A stretch of 64,000 nt of DNA from Halobacillus dabanensis. Its GTDB lineage: Bacteria > Bacillota > Bacilli > Bacillales > Halobacillaceae. Shown in pieces: positions 35,766 to 43,300 of this stretch. The DNA lies in contig NZ_FOSB01000006.1 in NCBI RefSeq assembly GCF_900114165.1, positions 1 to 64,000 of the forward strand. Reading direction: 5' to 3'. A program made the position numbers and the translations under genes. The notes under the pieces are model-generated. The model searched no databases, had not been told where the DNA came from, and worked only from the letters and a program-made list of their open reading frames with translations. Each line of letters begins with the position of its first letter. Position 1 is the first letter of the stretch.

Positions 35766-36041
35766 ATGGAAAACCGGCAAATCACAGTTCACGGTCGTGT
35801 CCAGGGAGTTGGATTCCGAGCTGCTACTAAACAAATAGCCGATCAAATTGGCGTTAACGGTTGGGTGAAAAACCAACCAGACGGAACTGTTTTAATAGAA
35901 GCCGAAGGGAAACATGAAAAGATGGATGAATTCATTAAACAGATAGATCATGGACCTACGCCCTTCAGCAAAGTTGAAGCCCTGGATATAGAAGATAACA
36001 GGGAAATGAATCATCATAAAAAATTCAAAGTCGTCCATTAA
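35766..36041 (+). CDS. acyP: Acylphosphatase
   Basis: 91 residues starting at the ATG after TTAGGAGGTGG. Ferredoxin-like fold enzyme that hydrolyses acyl phosphates. The signature GRVQGVGFRAAT carries the phosphate-binding Arg, and GWVKNQPDGTVLIEAEG the catalytic Asn. Typical length; monocistronic with its own terminator; divergent from the P1 peptidase. Confidence 0.95.
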   Translation: MENRQITVHGRVQGVGFRAATKQIADQIGVNGWVKNQPDGTVLIEAEGKHEKMDEFIKQIDHGPTPFSKVEALDIEDNREMNHHKKFKVVH

Positions 36042-36043
36042 TA

Positions 36044-36076
36044 AAGATGACCGCATCATTGCGGCCATCTTATTTT
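36044..36076 (+). terminator. Terminator after acyP
   Basis: Stem AAGATGaCCGC / GCGGcCATCTT with a 6-base loop and a TATTTTATT tail. Confidence 0.85.
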
Positions 36077-36210
36077 ATTGGCAAGGGGTACTTCAATATA
36101 CTTCATGTGTATATAACATGGCCAGAAACGTATGCAAAGCCAGTCCCTTTCCACTTTCACCATAGATCCTAAATATCTCGGCCTTAGGGATAGAATAGAA
36201 GGATGGTAAA

Positions 36211-36240
36211 AAGACCGCCTCTTTAAAAAGAGACGGTCTT
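36211..36240 (-). terminator. Terminator of fer
   Basis: Stem AAGACCGcCTCTTT / AAAGAGaCGGTCTT, followed by TTTTTACC on the minus strand. Confidence 0.85.
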
Positions 36241-36252
36241 GGAATATGATAC

Positions 36253-36492
36253 TTATTGTTCTTCAAAAAACTTACGGTTCAGTTCGATGTATGGAGTTTC
36301 TTCCTCAGGTACTTCGTCCTCAATATAAATAGCTTCAACTGGACAAACAGCTTCACACGCACCACAATCTATGCAAATCGCAGGATCGATATAGAACATA
36401 TCTTTCCCTTCTTCAATACAATCAACTGGGCACACATCCACACATTCACCAGCTTTTTCATCTTTACAAGGGGATGTAATTACAAATGCCAT
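36253..36492 (-). CDS. fer: Ferredoxin, two iron-sulfur cluster type
   Basis: 79 residues, very acidic. Cysteine pattern C-x7-C-x3-CP in the N-terminal part (SPCKDEKAGECVDVCPVD) and CIDCGACEAVCPVEAI further on. The first motif is the spacing of a [3Fe-4S] or incomplete cluster in seven-iron ferredoxins; the second is a complete [4Fe-4S] site. Small soluble electron carrier for reductases. AAGGAGG precedes the ATG; monocistronic. Confidence 0.93.
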   Translation of the reverse strand: MAFVITSPCKDEKAGECVDVCPVDCIEEGKDMFYIDPAICIDCGACEAVCPVEAIYIEDEVPEEETPYIELNRKFFEEQ

Positions 36493-36669
36493 CTTGATTT
36501 CTCCTCCTTTTTGTAGAATTAAGTGTGCTTATAATATAATATTCACCTTTAATGGCTAAGATAAACACCACAATATACTATAACGATTTTAATGAAAAAT
36601 CGCAATTCCTTCAGTCTTTCGACTATTTTCGCAAAAGGGTCCATAAGAAAAGGAAAGAGACGACAGTCG

Positions 36670-37218
36670 TCAATCTTTCCAAATTCGTTCAACCGTATAT
36701 TCTCCACCCTGCTTCTGTATTAAAAATACATCTGGGCGCGATAATCGCTTCCATTCATAAAAACCGATTTCACGGTTGTATTTTTGTAATAATAAAGCAA
36801 GTAAATTGCCATGAGTTACGAGGAGGACATTGCCACAGTCATTATTTTCCAACTCTTCGATAAGGGAAATCACCCGTTTTTTTGCTTCCGCAGAAGACTC
36901 GCCACCTGTAAATTTCAACTCTGGATCTTCAAATGTATCGTGGAGAACTTCCTCCCAATCATCCAACGGTTCTCTGCTGAGCACCCTTTCTTCCAGGCGG
37001 CCATCCAATTCAATTTCCAAATCCTTGTTACGGGCAAAAGGCTTAATCGTTTCAATAGCACGTAAAAATGGACTTGATATAATTTTATCGACTTGATGAC
37101 CAGAATGATCGAAAAACGCAGCAAGCATTTGAGCCTGCCTGACGCCAAGTTTCGTTAACGGGGAATCCTCATGTTGACCAACTGTTTCACTGTGACGCAC
37201 TAAATATAATTTATCCAT
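36670..37218 (-). CDS. Histidine phosphatase (phosphoglycerate mutase-like) family protein
   Basis: 182 residues from an ATG at 37218 with GGGGAGG 10 bp upstream; a longer frame to 37305 overlaps the amidohydrolase remnant and is unlikely. N-terminal LYLVRHSETVGQ has the phospho-accepting His in the RHxE variant of RHG. A second conserved His lies in LLVTHGNLLALLL, with IISSPFLRAIETIKPF and GGESSAEAKKRV between. Removes phosphate from an unidentified small molecule or protein. The first motif is RHS rather than RHG, as in some family members. Confidence 0.85.
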   Translation of the reverse strand: MDKLYLVRHSETVGQHEDSPLTKLGVRQAQMLAAFFDHSGHQVDKIISSPFLRAIETIKPFARNKDLEIELDGRLEERVLSREPLDDWEEVLHDTFEDPELKFTGGESSAEAKKRVISLIEELENNDCGNVLLVTHGNLLALLLQKYNREIGFYEWKRLSRPDVFLIQKQGGEYTVERIWKD

Positions 37219-37301
37219 CAGTACCCATCCTCCCCTTTCCATCACCTTATCTCCATTATGGCTGATGGAACGAGTATTGACAAGGAAAGTTGTGAAAACT
37301 C

Positions 37302-37875
37302 TCACTTTCTATATACGCACTTTCCTCTATGCCAAGTTTCAAGCACATTAATATCAGTCAAGTCCTTTGAGTCTACTTCTTTTGGATGTTTGTCTAATAT
37401 TAGGAAGTCTGCTTGATAACCAGATTCTATTATACCCTTAACTTCATTTCTATATTCCAGTTCTGCGGGAGTTTTTGTGAGACAGAAATAGGCATCATCG
37501 ATCGTTAACTTTTCTTGAGTCATCCAGCCCCCATCAGGGTTACCTTCTAGGTCAGTTCTATTTACTGCTGCTGAAATGGTTTGAAACGGGTCGAGGGCTC
37601 CTATAGGTAAATCGGAGCTCAACGTAAGAGGAATATGTGCCTTCATCAAATTATTAAACGCATCACAATAAGGAAGGAGACTCTCGGGGGACCAGTTTTG
37701 TTTTTTGTCCCATTCCCCCACGAGGAAAGAAGGCTGGGTTCAATATATGGTTTTACTTCTCTAAGACGTGCTATTAAATCTGGAGCGAGTGTCTGAGCAT
37801 GGATGATTCGTTGAGGCAGAGGTTTTGTTCCTTCCGCCCTGAGTTCATCAAAGGCTTGGAAAAGATCTTTTTATA
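37302..37875 (-). pseudogene. Decayed amidohydrolase (YtcJ-like), C-terminal fragment with frameshift
   Basis: The downstream piece 37302-37721 encodes the end of an amidohydrolase-3 family metal-dependent hydrolase (HIPLTLSSDLPIGALDPFQ, LTIDDAYFCLTKTPAELEYR, ADFLILDKHPKEV, VLETWHRGKCVY). Another frame just upstream (about 37722-37875) gives the matching preceding segment, RIIHAQTLAPDLIARLREV followed by KPYIEPS, so the frame is broken near 37720-37730. The sequence before about 37875 no longer matches the family. Family members have about 530 residues; fewer than 200 remain, so the gene is inactive. Confidence 0.75.
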
Positions 37876-37938
37876 TTGTAGATCCAATCCATCCCCTGTG
37901 GATCAAAGTACTTGGAAGACGAAGGAGAAAGTATAAAA

Positions 37939-37962
37939 AACCGAGGGGATTGCCCCTCGGTT
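37939..37962 (-). terminator. Terminator of the DUF6501-like gene
   Basis: Stem AACCGAGGGG / CCCCTCGGTT with a 4-base loop and TTTTTTATA on the minus strand. Confidence 0.88.
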
Positions 37963-37970
37963 CCATTAAA

Positions 37971-38174
37971 TCAAACTTCTTTAAAATATTCCTTGTAAAA
38001 ACCACCCATACGGCCTGAATTATCAATAACAAAATAAAACTCTTCACTTTCATTTTTAACATCGTAAACTTTACCTGGTGTTAGAACATTTTCTACGACG
38101 AATTTCTTTGCATCATTATGAACACATTCAATTTGTTTGATGGTTTCATTGTTTTCCCAATTTTTATGGATCAT
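37971..38174 (-). CDS. Small conserved protein, DUF6501-like
   Basis: 67 residues (MIHKNWENNETIKQIECVHN, then FVVENVLTPGKVYDVKNESE, EFYFVIDNSGRMGGFYKEYF). This resembles a Bacillales orphan family of about 65-70 residues with a predicted small beta-barrel; no function is known. AAGGAGG lies 8 bp before the ATG and a strong terminator follows, so it is a single-gene transcript. Confidence 0.72.
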   Translation of the reverse strand: MIHKNWENNETIKQIECVHNDAKKFVVENVLTPGKVYDVKNESEEFYFVIDNSGRMGGFYKEYFKEV

Positions 38175-38248
38175 GACTAGTCCTCCTTGTTTCCCTTTGT
38201 TTTATTATCATACAACGAAACAATACTTGGACTCAATCATTCCTACTG

Positions 38249-38854
38249 TTAAAGTTGTTCCTTATACCAGGTTGCTGCTGTTTTCACTTCATTTTCCGTC
38301 AACTGGTGCCCCATTCGTTCCCAGTGTACTGTTACATTTGCACCTGCATGCGTAAGGTAATCGTTTAGATCCTTTGTTTCCTGGGCAGGACAAATAGGGT
38401 CATTTTCACCAGCCCCGATGAAAACAGGGAGTCCAGTTTGATTTGCTACTTCAATCCCTCTTCGCGGAACCATCGGATGATGCAATACAGCCCCTGCAAG
38501 ACTTTTCTCATAATGGAATAACAGACTTCCAGCAATATTTGCGCCATTAGAATAGCCTACTGCAACGACGTTATCGCGGTCAAATCCGTATTCCACACTT
38601 GCTTCATCAAGGAATTCGTTCAGCTCTTTGGTTCTGGCAATCAAATCCTCTTCATCAAAGACACCTTCCCGTAACCTTCTAAAGAAACGAGGCATGCCAT
38701 TTTCGGAAACGTTTCCTCTAACGGATAATACAGAGGCATCAGGGTCTATCATTTTTCCTACAGGTAATAAATCCTGTTCCGTTCCACCGGTTCCGTGTAA
38801 GAGTAGTAATACCCGGTCTGTATTACCTTTTTGAAAAATATGTTTCATATTCAT
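38249..38854 (-). CDS. Alpha/beta hydrolase, carboxylesterase/phospholipase type (MhqD/YodD-like)
   Basis: 201 residues. Compact alpha/beta hydrolase with the oxyanion loop LLLHGTGGTEQDLLPVG, nucleophile elbow VAVGYSNGANIAGSLLF (Ser), acid in IGAGENDPICP and His in WERMGHQLTENEV. Similar to MhqD/YodD, a quinone-stress-induced esterase, or to small acyl-protein esterases. Cytoplasmic. Monocistronic; AGGAGG precedes the ATG. Confidence 0.85.
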   Translation of the reverse strand: MNMKHIFQKGNTDRVLLLLHGTGGTEQDLLPVGKMIDPDASVLSVRGNVSENGMPRFFRRLREGVFDEEDLIARTKELNEFLDEASVEYGFDRDNVVAVGYSNGANIAGSLLFHYEKSLAGAVLHHPMVPRRGIEVANQTGLPVFIGAGENDPICPAQETKDLNDYLTHAGANVTVHWERMGHQLTENEVKTAATWYKEQL

Positions 38855-39000
38855 AGTGTAATGCCTCCTAAATAATTTGTTTACATAATAATATTCCAGT
38901 AATCATTAACATTTTCTAACCTTATTTTATCTTTAATTCGAGATAAAGTCAAAATGTATTACTTCTCTCAGTTTAATCCCGGCACTTTTCTTGTAACCTG

Positions 39001-40050
39001 TTAATCCTTTTCAGCCACTCTTTGTCTTACAGACTTAAATTTCTTAAATAATAACGGGAGAATCACCACGATGGTAAGTAAACGAATCGTCTGTAAGGAG
39101 CTTACGATAGCAGGATCTGCATTTGCTTGTTCTGCTGTCACAGCCATTTCGATCAATCCGCCAGGCGCCAGGGCAAGAACGGCTGTAACACGGGCCATTC
39201 CCGTCCACCATGATAAAATGTATGAAAAAAGAATGCCAAGAGTGATGACAAAGGTAGCAAGAGTTAAAAAGTAAATACACGTTTTCCCTGCTTTGATGAG
39301 ATCGTTGACAGAGATTGTTTGCCCTAAATAAGAACCAATTATAAGTTGCGCTCCTAAAAATACAACCTCCGGCAAATTATACATAGATAAACCAGCAGGC
39401 TGTAACCCACCAATAATGAGCATGGGGAGGATAACAAGCGAAGCAGGCACCCTATCTCTTGTCTTCCAACCAATCAGAAAACAAATCATATAAAGAATGA
39501 TTGTCCAGTATTCCCCTTCTTGGCTAATAGAAGCTATTTCTGTATTTACCGCCGTATCAGGTTGTGTAACCCCATGAACCACATAAAAAGGAATAATACA
39601 TAAGACACTGATCAACCTTAGTGTATGGAAAATTGTAACTAGTGCACTATTTCCTTTTAGGGACTCGCTGACAGCAATCATGGCTGACAATCCACCAGGA
39701 GAGCTACCTACTAATGCTGTTATCTTATCGATTGATGTTATTTTTGATATGTATGAACCTATTAGAAGACTAATCCCTATCATCAGTGAGGACAATAAGG
39801 TGTATGGAAACAAATACGGAATAATGGATGAAAAGGTATTTGCCGTAAATGTCAGACCTATTTGGACACCCAGTACCGTAAATGCAATATCTCTCGCTCC
39901 TGGAAGTGTTGCGGCTCGGTAACAAGGAAGATATTTTGATAACACCACAGCTGTAATCGGTCCTAAAATCCAAGGAATCGGGATATGCAGAACTAGGAAA
40001 AGAAGTGCACCAATAAGACCTATTCCATAAGTAGCTAATATCTGGTAAAT
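39001..40050 (-). CDS. AbrB-family membrane transporter with apparent ATT start codon
   Basis: Hydrophobic polytopic protein of the AbrB (ammonia monooxygenase-like, two-repeat) permease family: IPYLFPYTLLSSLMIGISLL and SSPGGLSAMIAVSESLKGNS in repeat 1, LALAPGGLIEMAVTAEQANA in repeat 2. The first standard start (GTG 39948) would drop the first helix. Reading upstream in frame adds YQILATYGIGLIGALLFLVL and HIPIPWILGPITAVVL, exactly a family N terminus, and reaches ATT 8 bp after AGGAGG with no ATG, GTG or TTG available. That gives 349 residues, the family norm. Substrate unknown. Confidence 0.75.
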   Translation of the reverse strand: MYQILATYGIGLIGALLFLVLHIPIPWILGPITAVVLSKYLPCYRAATLPGARDIAFTVLGVQIGLTFTANTFSSIIPYLFPYTLLSSLMIGISLLIGSYISKITSIDKITALVGSSPGGLSAMIAVSESLKGNSALVTIFHTLRLISVLCIIPFYVVHGVTQPDTAVNTEIASISQEGEYWTIILYMICFLIGWKTRDRVPASLVILPMLIIGGLQPAGLSMYNLPEVVFLGAQLIIGSYLGQTISVNDLIKAGKTCIYFLTLATFVITLGILFSYILSWWTGMARVTAVLALAPGGLIEMAVTAEQANADPAIVSSLQTIRLLTIVVILPLLFKKFKSVRQRVAEKD

Positions 40051-40081
40051 AACAATCCCCTCCTTTACCTGTATTAAAAGA

Positions 40082-40118
40082 CAGTAAGCCGCTCTTCCCA
40101 GCGGGAAAGCGGCTTACT
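40082..40118 (-). terminator. Terminator between the tetR and abrB-like genes
   Basis: Stem AGTAAGCCGCTcTTCCC / GGGAAAGCGGCTTACT overlapping the end of the TetR gene, followed by GTCTTTTAAT on the minus strand. The transporter gene 30 bp further would need read-through or its own promoter. Confidence 0.75.
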
Positions 40119-40689
40119 TTTCTTTACCTACCCCATATTCAATCATATCGAACAATTGATCGGCCATTGCTTCCACCCCGATCTTTTGACGATTCGAAAA
40201 CAAAATCGAATGGAAAATCATATCACCGATAAGTTCTGAGTTGCTGCTTTCTTTCCAGATTCCTTTATTCTTTGCTTCTTCAATCCATAGGATCATCTTT
40301 TCATACGTTTTCATAAGATCTTCATGCATTTTCGTGCGATAAAACATAGCAAGATTTTTATTGCTGCTTTGCAGTTCGCGTATCATCTGATCTATATTGT
40401 TTGTTTCTGCATGTTCTAGGAAGATGTAGAGTAAGCGATGCAGCTTATCATTTGGTTCCATTTCCGAAGGAAGGTCTTCGATTTTCTGATTCATATCATC
40501 CATCATATTTTTTAGATAGGAAAGGATGAGATCCTCTTTGTTTTTGAAATATTCATACAGGGTACTTCTGCTTACTTGGAGTTCATCGGAAAGCTTCTTA
40601 AAGTGCACACCATGGATGCCTTCCTCCTTGATGAGTTCCCCAGTAGCAATCAAGATTTCTTCTTTCGTTAAAATACGTTTTCTACCCAA
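40114..40689 (-). CDS. TetR-family transcriptional regulator
   Basis: 191 residues from a TTG start preceded by GAGGAGG. Helix-turn-helix near the N terminus: GIHGVHFKKLSDELQVSRST followed by LYEYFKNKEDLILSYL. The C-terminal ligand domain is not diagnostic. Upstream of the AbrB-like permease gene on the same strand, with a terminator between, so it may autoregulate and control that transporter. Confidence 0.85.
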   Translation of the reverse strand: MGRKRILTKEEILIATGELIKEEGIHGVHFKKLSDELQVSRSTLYEYFKNKEDLILSYLKNMMDDMNQKIEDLPSEMEPNDKLHRLLYIFLEHAETNNIDQMIRELQSSNKNLAMFYRTKMHEDLMKTYEKMILWIEEAKNKGIWKESSNSELIGDMIFHSILFSNRQKIGVEAMADQLFDMIEYGVGKEK

Positions 40690-40761
40690 ACTCGTTCCTC
40701 CTCATTCAACTTCCATTATAACACTGTGTAACGAGGAACGAGATAAACTCAGGCATTAAAT

Positions 40762-41721
40762 TCATTGGAAAAGATAGCTTAAATATCCGTATCCTTGTTC
40801 TTTCATATCGTCTTTTGGAATGAACCTCAATGCCGCCGAATTAATACAATACCGCAAGCCACCTTTATCGGTAGGTCCATCATCAAAGACATGTCCGAGA
40901 TGGGAATCCGCTTTATCGCTTCGGACCTCTGTCCGGAACATTCCATGCGACGTATCGACTTCCTCATTGATCTGTTGTTTTTCGATAGGTTTTGTAAAAC
41001 TCGGCCAGCCACAACCAGCGTCATACTTGTCTGTCGAACTGAATAAAGGTTCGCCAGAGACGATATCTACATAAATACCTTCTTCTTCGTGATCATGAAA
41101 TTCGTTTTGGAACGGGCGTTCTGTGCCATTCTCCTGAGTCACTTTATATTGAATATCCGATAACCTTTGTTTTAGCTCCTCTTTGTCCTTCGGGTAGCTC
41201 CAACGCGCTTGGATAAAATCCGCTCGCCCAGAGCCTTTCTTATACCTTTTGTAGTGGTAACTATTCTTTTTGTAATAGTCCTGATGCTTATCTTCAGCCG
41301 GATAAAAATGCTCGGCTGGAAGAATTTCAGTGACGATTGGTTTTTTGAAAATACCTGTCCGGGCAATTTCCTGCTTGCTTTCTTCGGCAATCTTCTTTTG
41401 TTCTTCATTATGGTAATAAATGGCGGTTGTATAGGAGTGACCACGATCTGCAAACTGTCCTTGACCATCAGTAGGATCGATTTGTTGCCAGAATAGTTCT
41501 ATAAGGCGTTCATATGGGAAAATTTCGGGATTATACGTAATTTGTACAGCTTCACGATGCCCGGTCGCCTCTGAAACGACCTCCATATAGGTCGGATTTT
41601 CTGTGTGTCCACCTGTATAGCCGGAAACGATGGATTCGATCCCAGGTCGTTCATCAAAGGGTTCAACCATGCACCAAAAACATCCTCCAGCGAATGTCGC
41701 TTTTTCCAATTTATTATTCAA
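40762..41721 (-). CDS. msrAB: Bifunctional methionine sulfoxide reductase MsrA-MsrB
   Basis: 319 residues from a TTG start after AGGAGG. The N-terminal MsrA domain (about 1-160) has the catalytic [12 protein letters not shown]; the C-terminal MsrB domain (about 175-319) has [10 protein letters not shown] and [13 protein letters not shown] with the catalytic Cys. MsrB zinc-binding CxxC pairs are not seen, so it is the zinc-free type. Reduces both S- and R-methionine sulfoxide in proteins with thioredoxin. Monocistronic. Confidence 0.95.
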   Translation of the reverse strand: MNNKLEKATFAGGCFWCMVEPFDERPGIESIVSGYTGGHTENPTYMEVVSEATGHREAVQITYNPEIFPYERLIELFWQQIDPTDGQGQFADRGHSYTTAIYYHNEEQKKIAEESKQEIARTGIFKKPIVTEILPAEHFYPAEDKHQDYYKKNSYHYKRYKKGSGRADFIQARWSYPKDKEELKQRLSDIQYKVTQENGTERPFQNEFHDHEEEGIYVDIVSGEPLFSSTDKYDAGCGWPSFTKPIEKQQINEEVDTSHGMFRTEVRSDKADSHLGHVFDDGPTDKGGLRYCINSAALRFIPKDDMKEQGYGYLSYLFQ

Positions 41722-41813
41722 AAATAAAACCTCCTGTAAAACGTAGGTAATGTTTCCATTTGTTTATTATGTCTTTATTCTTGCTAATTCAATAAAAAAA
41801 ATCAAGCCACACG

Positions 41814-41842
41814 CACAGCCTAAAAAAATAATTTAGGCTGTG
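41814..41842 (-). terminator. Terminator overlapping the yqfQ-like stop
   Basis: Stem CACAGCCTAAA / TTTAGGCTGTG with a 7-base loop; includes the last codons of the minus-strand gene. The T tract lies mainly in the loop, so efficiency is uncertain. Confidence 0.55.
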
Positions 41843-42359
41843 ATGCACCTTGACCTCTCTTTTTATCTTTCTTGATGCTCTCCATCCTACTGCTCGATTC
41901 CCAATCCAAGGAGACAGATTCTCTGCTGCCACTTTCGGTGTCTACGTCATCACCTTCGTCATCATCCGGTTCATTCATGATTTTCATCATGTTGATCATG
42001 GCAGGGAGATTTTTCAACATCGGACCATATTGTTGCATCATCGGAGCTGCAGACTGCATCGCCTTTAATGCTGTTTGCATATGACCGAGCCATCCTGCGC
42101 CACCGGACTTAGCCGCTGCTCCTGCGGCCCCAAGGGCTTGCGATCCGAATCCGGGCCCAGAGGCCCCAAAGAAACCGGGAGCTCCTCCTCCAAAACCTGA
42201 ATTACTAAGAAACCCCGGGATGCCACCGAAGCCTCCAAAGCCTCGACTTGCTCCATTAACCATTGGTGGAATGGAACGCATCATTTGTGGAGCAGCTGTT
42301 TGTTGAAAACCAGGGAATTGACCCATGGGAGGGAATGGTGGTTGACCTGTCGGAAACAT
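41820..42359 (-). CDS. yqfQ: YqfQ (VrrA-like) low-complexity protein
   Basis: 179 residues. N-terminal half rich in Pro, Gly and Phe (QPPFPPMGQFPGFQ and GGFGGIPGFLSNSGFGGGAP), then a conserved helical core (GWLGHMQTALKAMQSAAPMM, then QQYGPMLKNLPAMINMMKIM), then an acidic and a basic tail. The core matches the YqfQ/VrrA family of Bacillus, linked to spores or the cell surface; function unknown. GGAGGGG precedes the ATG. Confidence 0.78.
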   Translation of the reverse strand: MFPTGQPPFPPMGQFPGFQQTAAPQMMRSIPPMVNGASRGFGGFGGIPGFLSNSGFGGGAPGFFGASGPGFGSQALGAAGAAAKSGGAGWLGHMQTALKAMQSAAPMMQQYGPMLKNLPAMINMMKIMNEPDDDEGDDVDTESGSRESVSLDWESSSRMESIKKDKKRGQGASQPKLFF

Positions 42360-42422
42360 GATAACCCCTCCGAAACTTTAGAATACTGTAGCATATGCCC
42401 TGGTATTGATTCTGGTATGGGC

Positions 42423-43100
42423 TCATCGTTCTGGTAAATTATCACTTAACCTCCAATCAATCGGTTCTTCTCCATTATCTTTAAGAAAACGATTGGTTTT
42501 TGAGAAAGGACGACTTCCAAAAAAACCTCGATGTGCAGCAAATGGGCTCGGGTGTGAAGAGGTAAGTACAAGGTGTTTCTCTGTATCAATCCCTGCCCCC
42601 TTCTTTTGGGCGTGCTTCCCCCAAAGTATGAAAACTACTGGTCTTTCGCGCTGGTTCAAAGCATGAATAATAGCATCTGTAAACACTTCCCACCCCAAGC
42701 CTCGATGAGAATTGGCATTGTTCGCCCGTACTGTTAATACATCATTAAGGAGTAAGACCCCTTGCCTCGCCCATTGTAATAGACTACCATGGTTCGGCGG
42801 ATCAATGCCGAGGTCCATCTGCAATTCTTTATATATATTACGAAGGGAGGGAGGGATCCGATTGCCAGGAAGCACAGAGAAACTGAACCCATGTGCCTGG
42901 CCCTTCCCATGGTAAGGATCTTGTCCGATGATGACTACTTTCGTTTCTTCAAACGAGGTATAGTCCAAGGCTGCGAAAATATCCTCTTTTGGAGGATAGA
43001 CAGTTCCGTTTTTATATTCTTCTTTTATCTTTTTTTGCAAATTTAAATAATAGTCTTTATGAAATTCCGCTTCCAATTGCGTCTGCCAATCATTTTGCAT
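42423..43100 (-). CDS. ung: Uracil-DNA glycosylase, family 1
   Basis: 225 residues. Removes uracil from DNA to start base-excision repair. Motifs: VVIIGQDPYHGKGQAHGFSF (catalytic Asp, water-activating loop), LLLNDVLTVR (uracil-binding Asn), and the intercalating loop HPSPFAAHRGFFG with the catalytic His. Length and all catalytic residues are normal. Monocistronic. Confidence 0.97.
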   Translation of the reverse strand: MQNDWQTQLEAEFHKDYYLNLQKKIKEEYKNGTVYPPKEDIFAALDYTSFEETKVVIIGQDPYHGKGQAHGFSFSVLPGNRIPPSLRNIYKELQMDLGIDPPNHGSLLQWARQGVLLLNDVLTVRANNANSHRGLGWEVFTDAIIHALNQRERPVVFILWGKHAQKKGAGIDTEKHLVLTSSHPSPFAAHRGFFGSRPFSKTNRFLKDNGEEPIDWRLSDNLPER

Positions 43101-43300
43101 TACTGTCCTATCCTTTCATTTCCTATAATAATCTTTTATATTTCCCGGGCAAGCGCAAGAAATGACAATTGTCCTATACACAAAAGACTAATCTGGTACG
43201 AAAATTGACGAAGAACCAAAATTCGTGAAAAATAATCTCGGTTCTTCTTTGGCAATATTTCTATTATTCTTCTAAGAAGCTAATATTTCCTCTTTATTTC

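Noticed and set aside
41820-42359. Collagen-like or silk-like surface protein
   Set aside because: The Gly/Pro/Phe-rich half has no regular triplet and the helical core fits the YqfQ/VrrA family.
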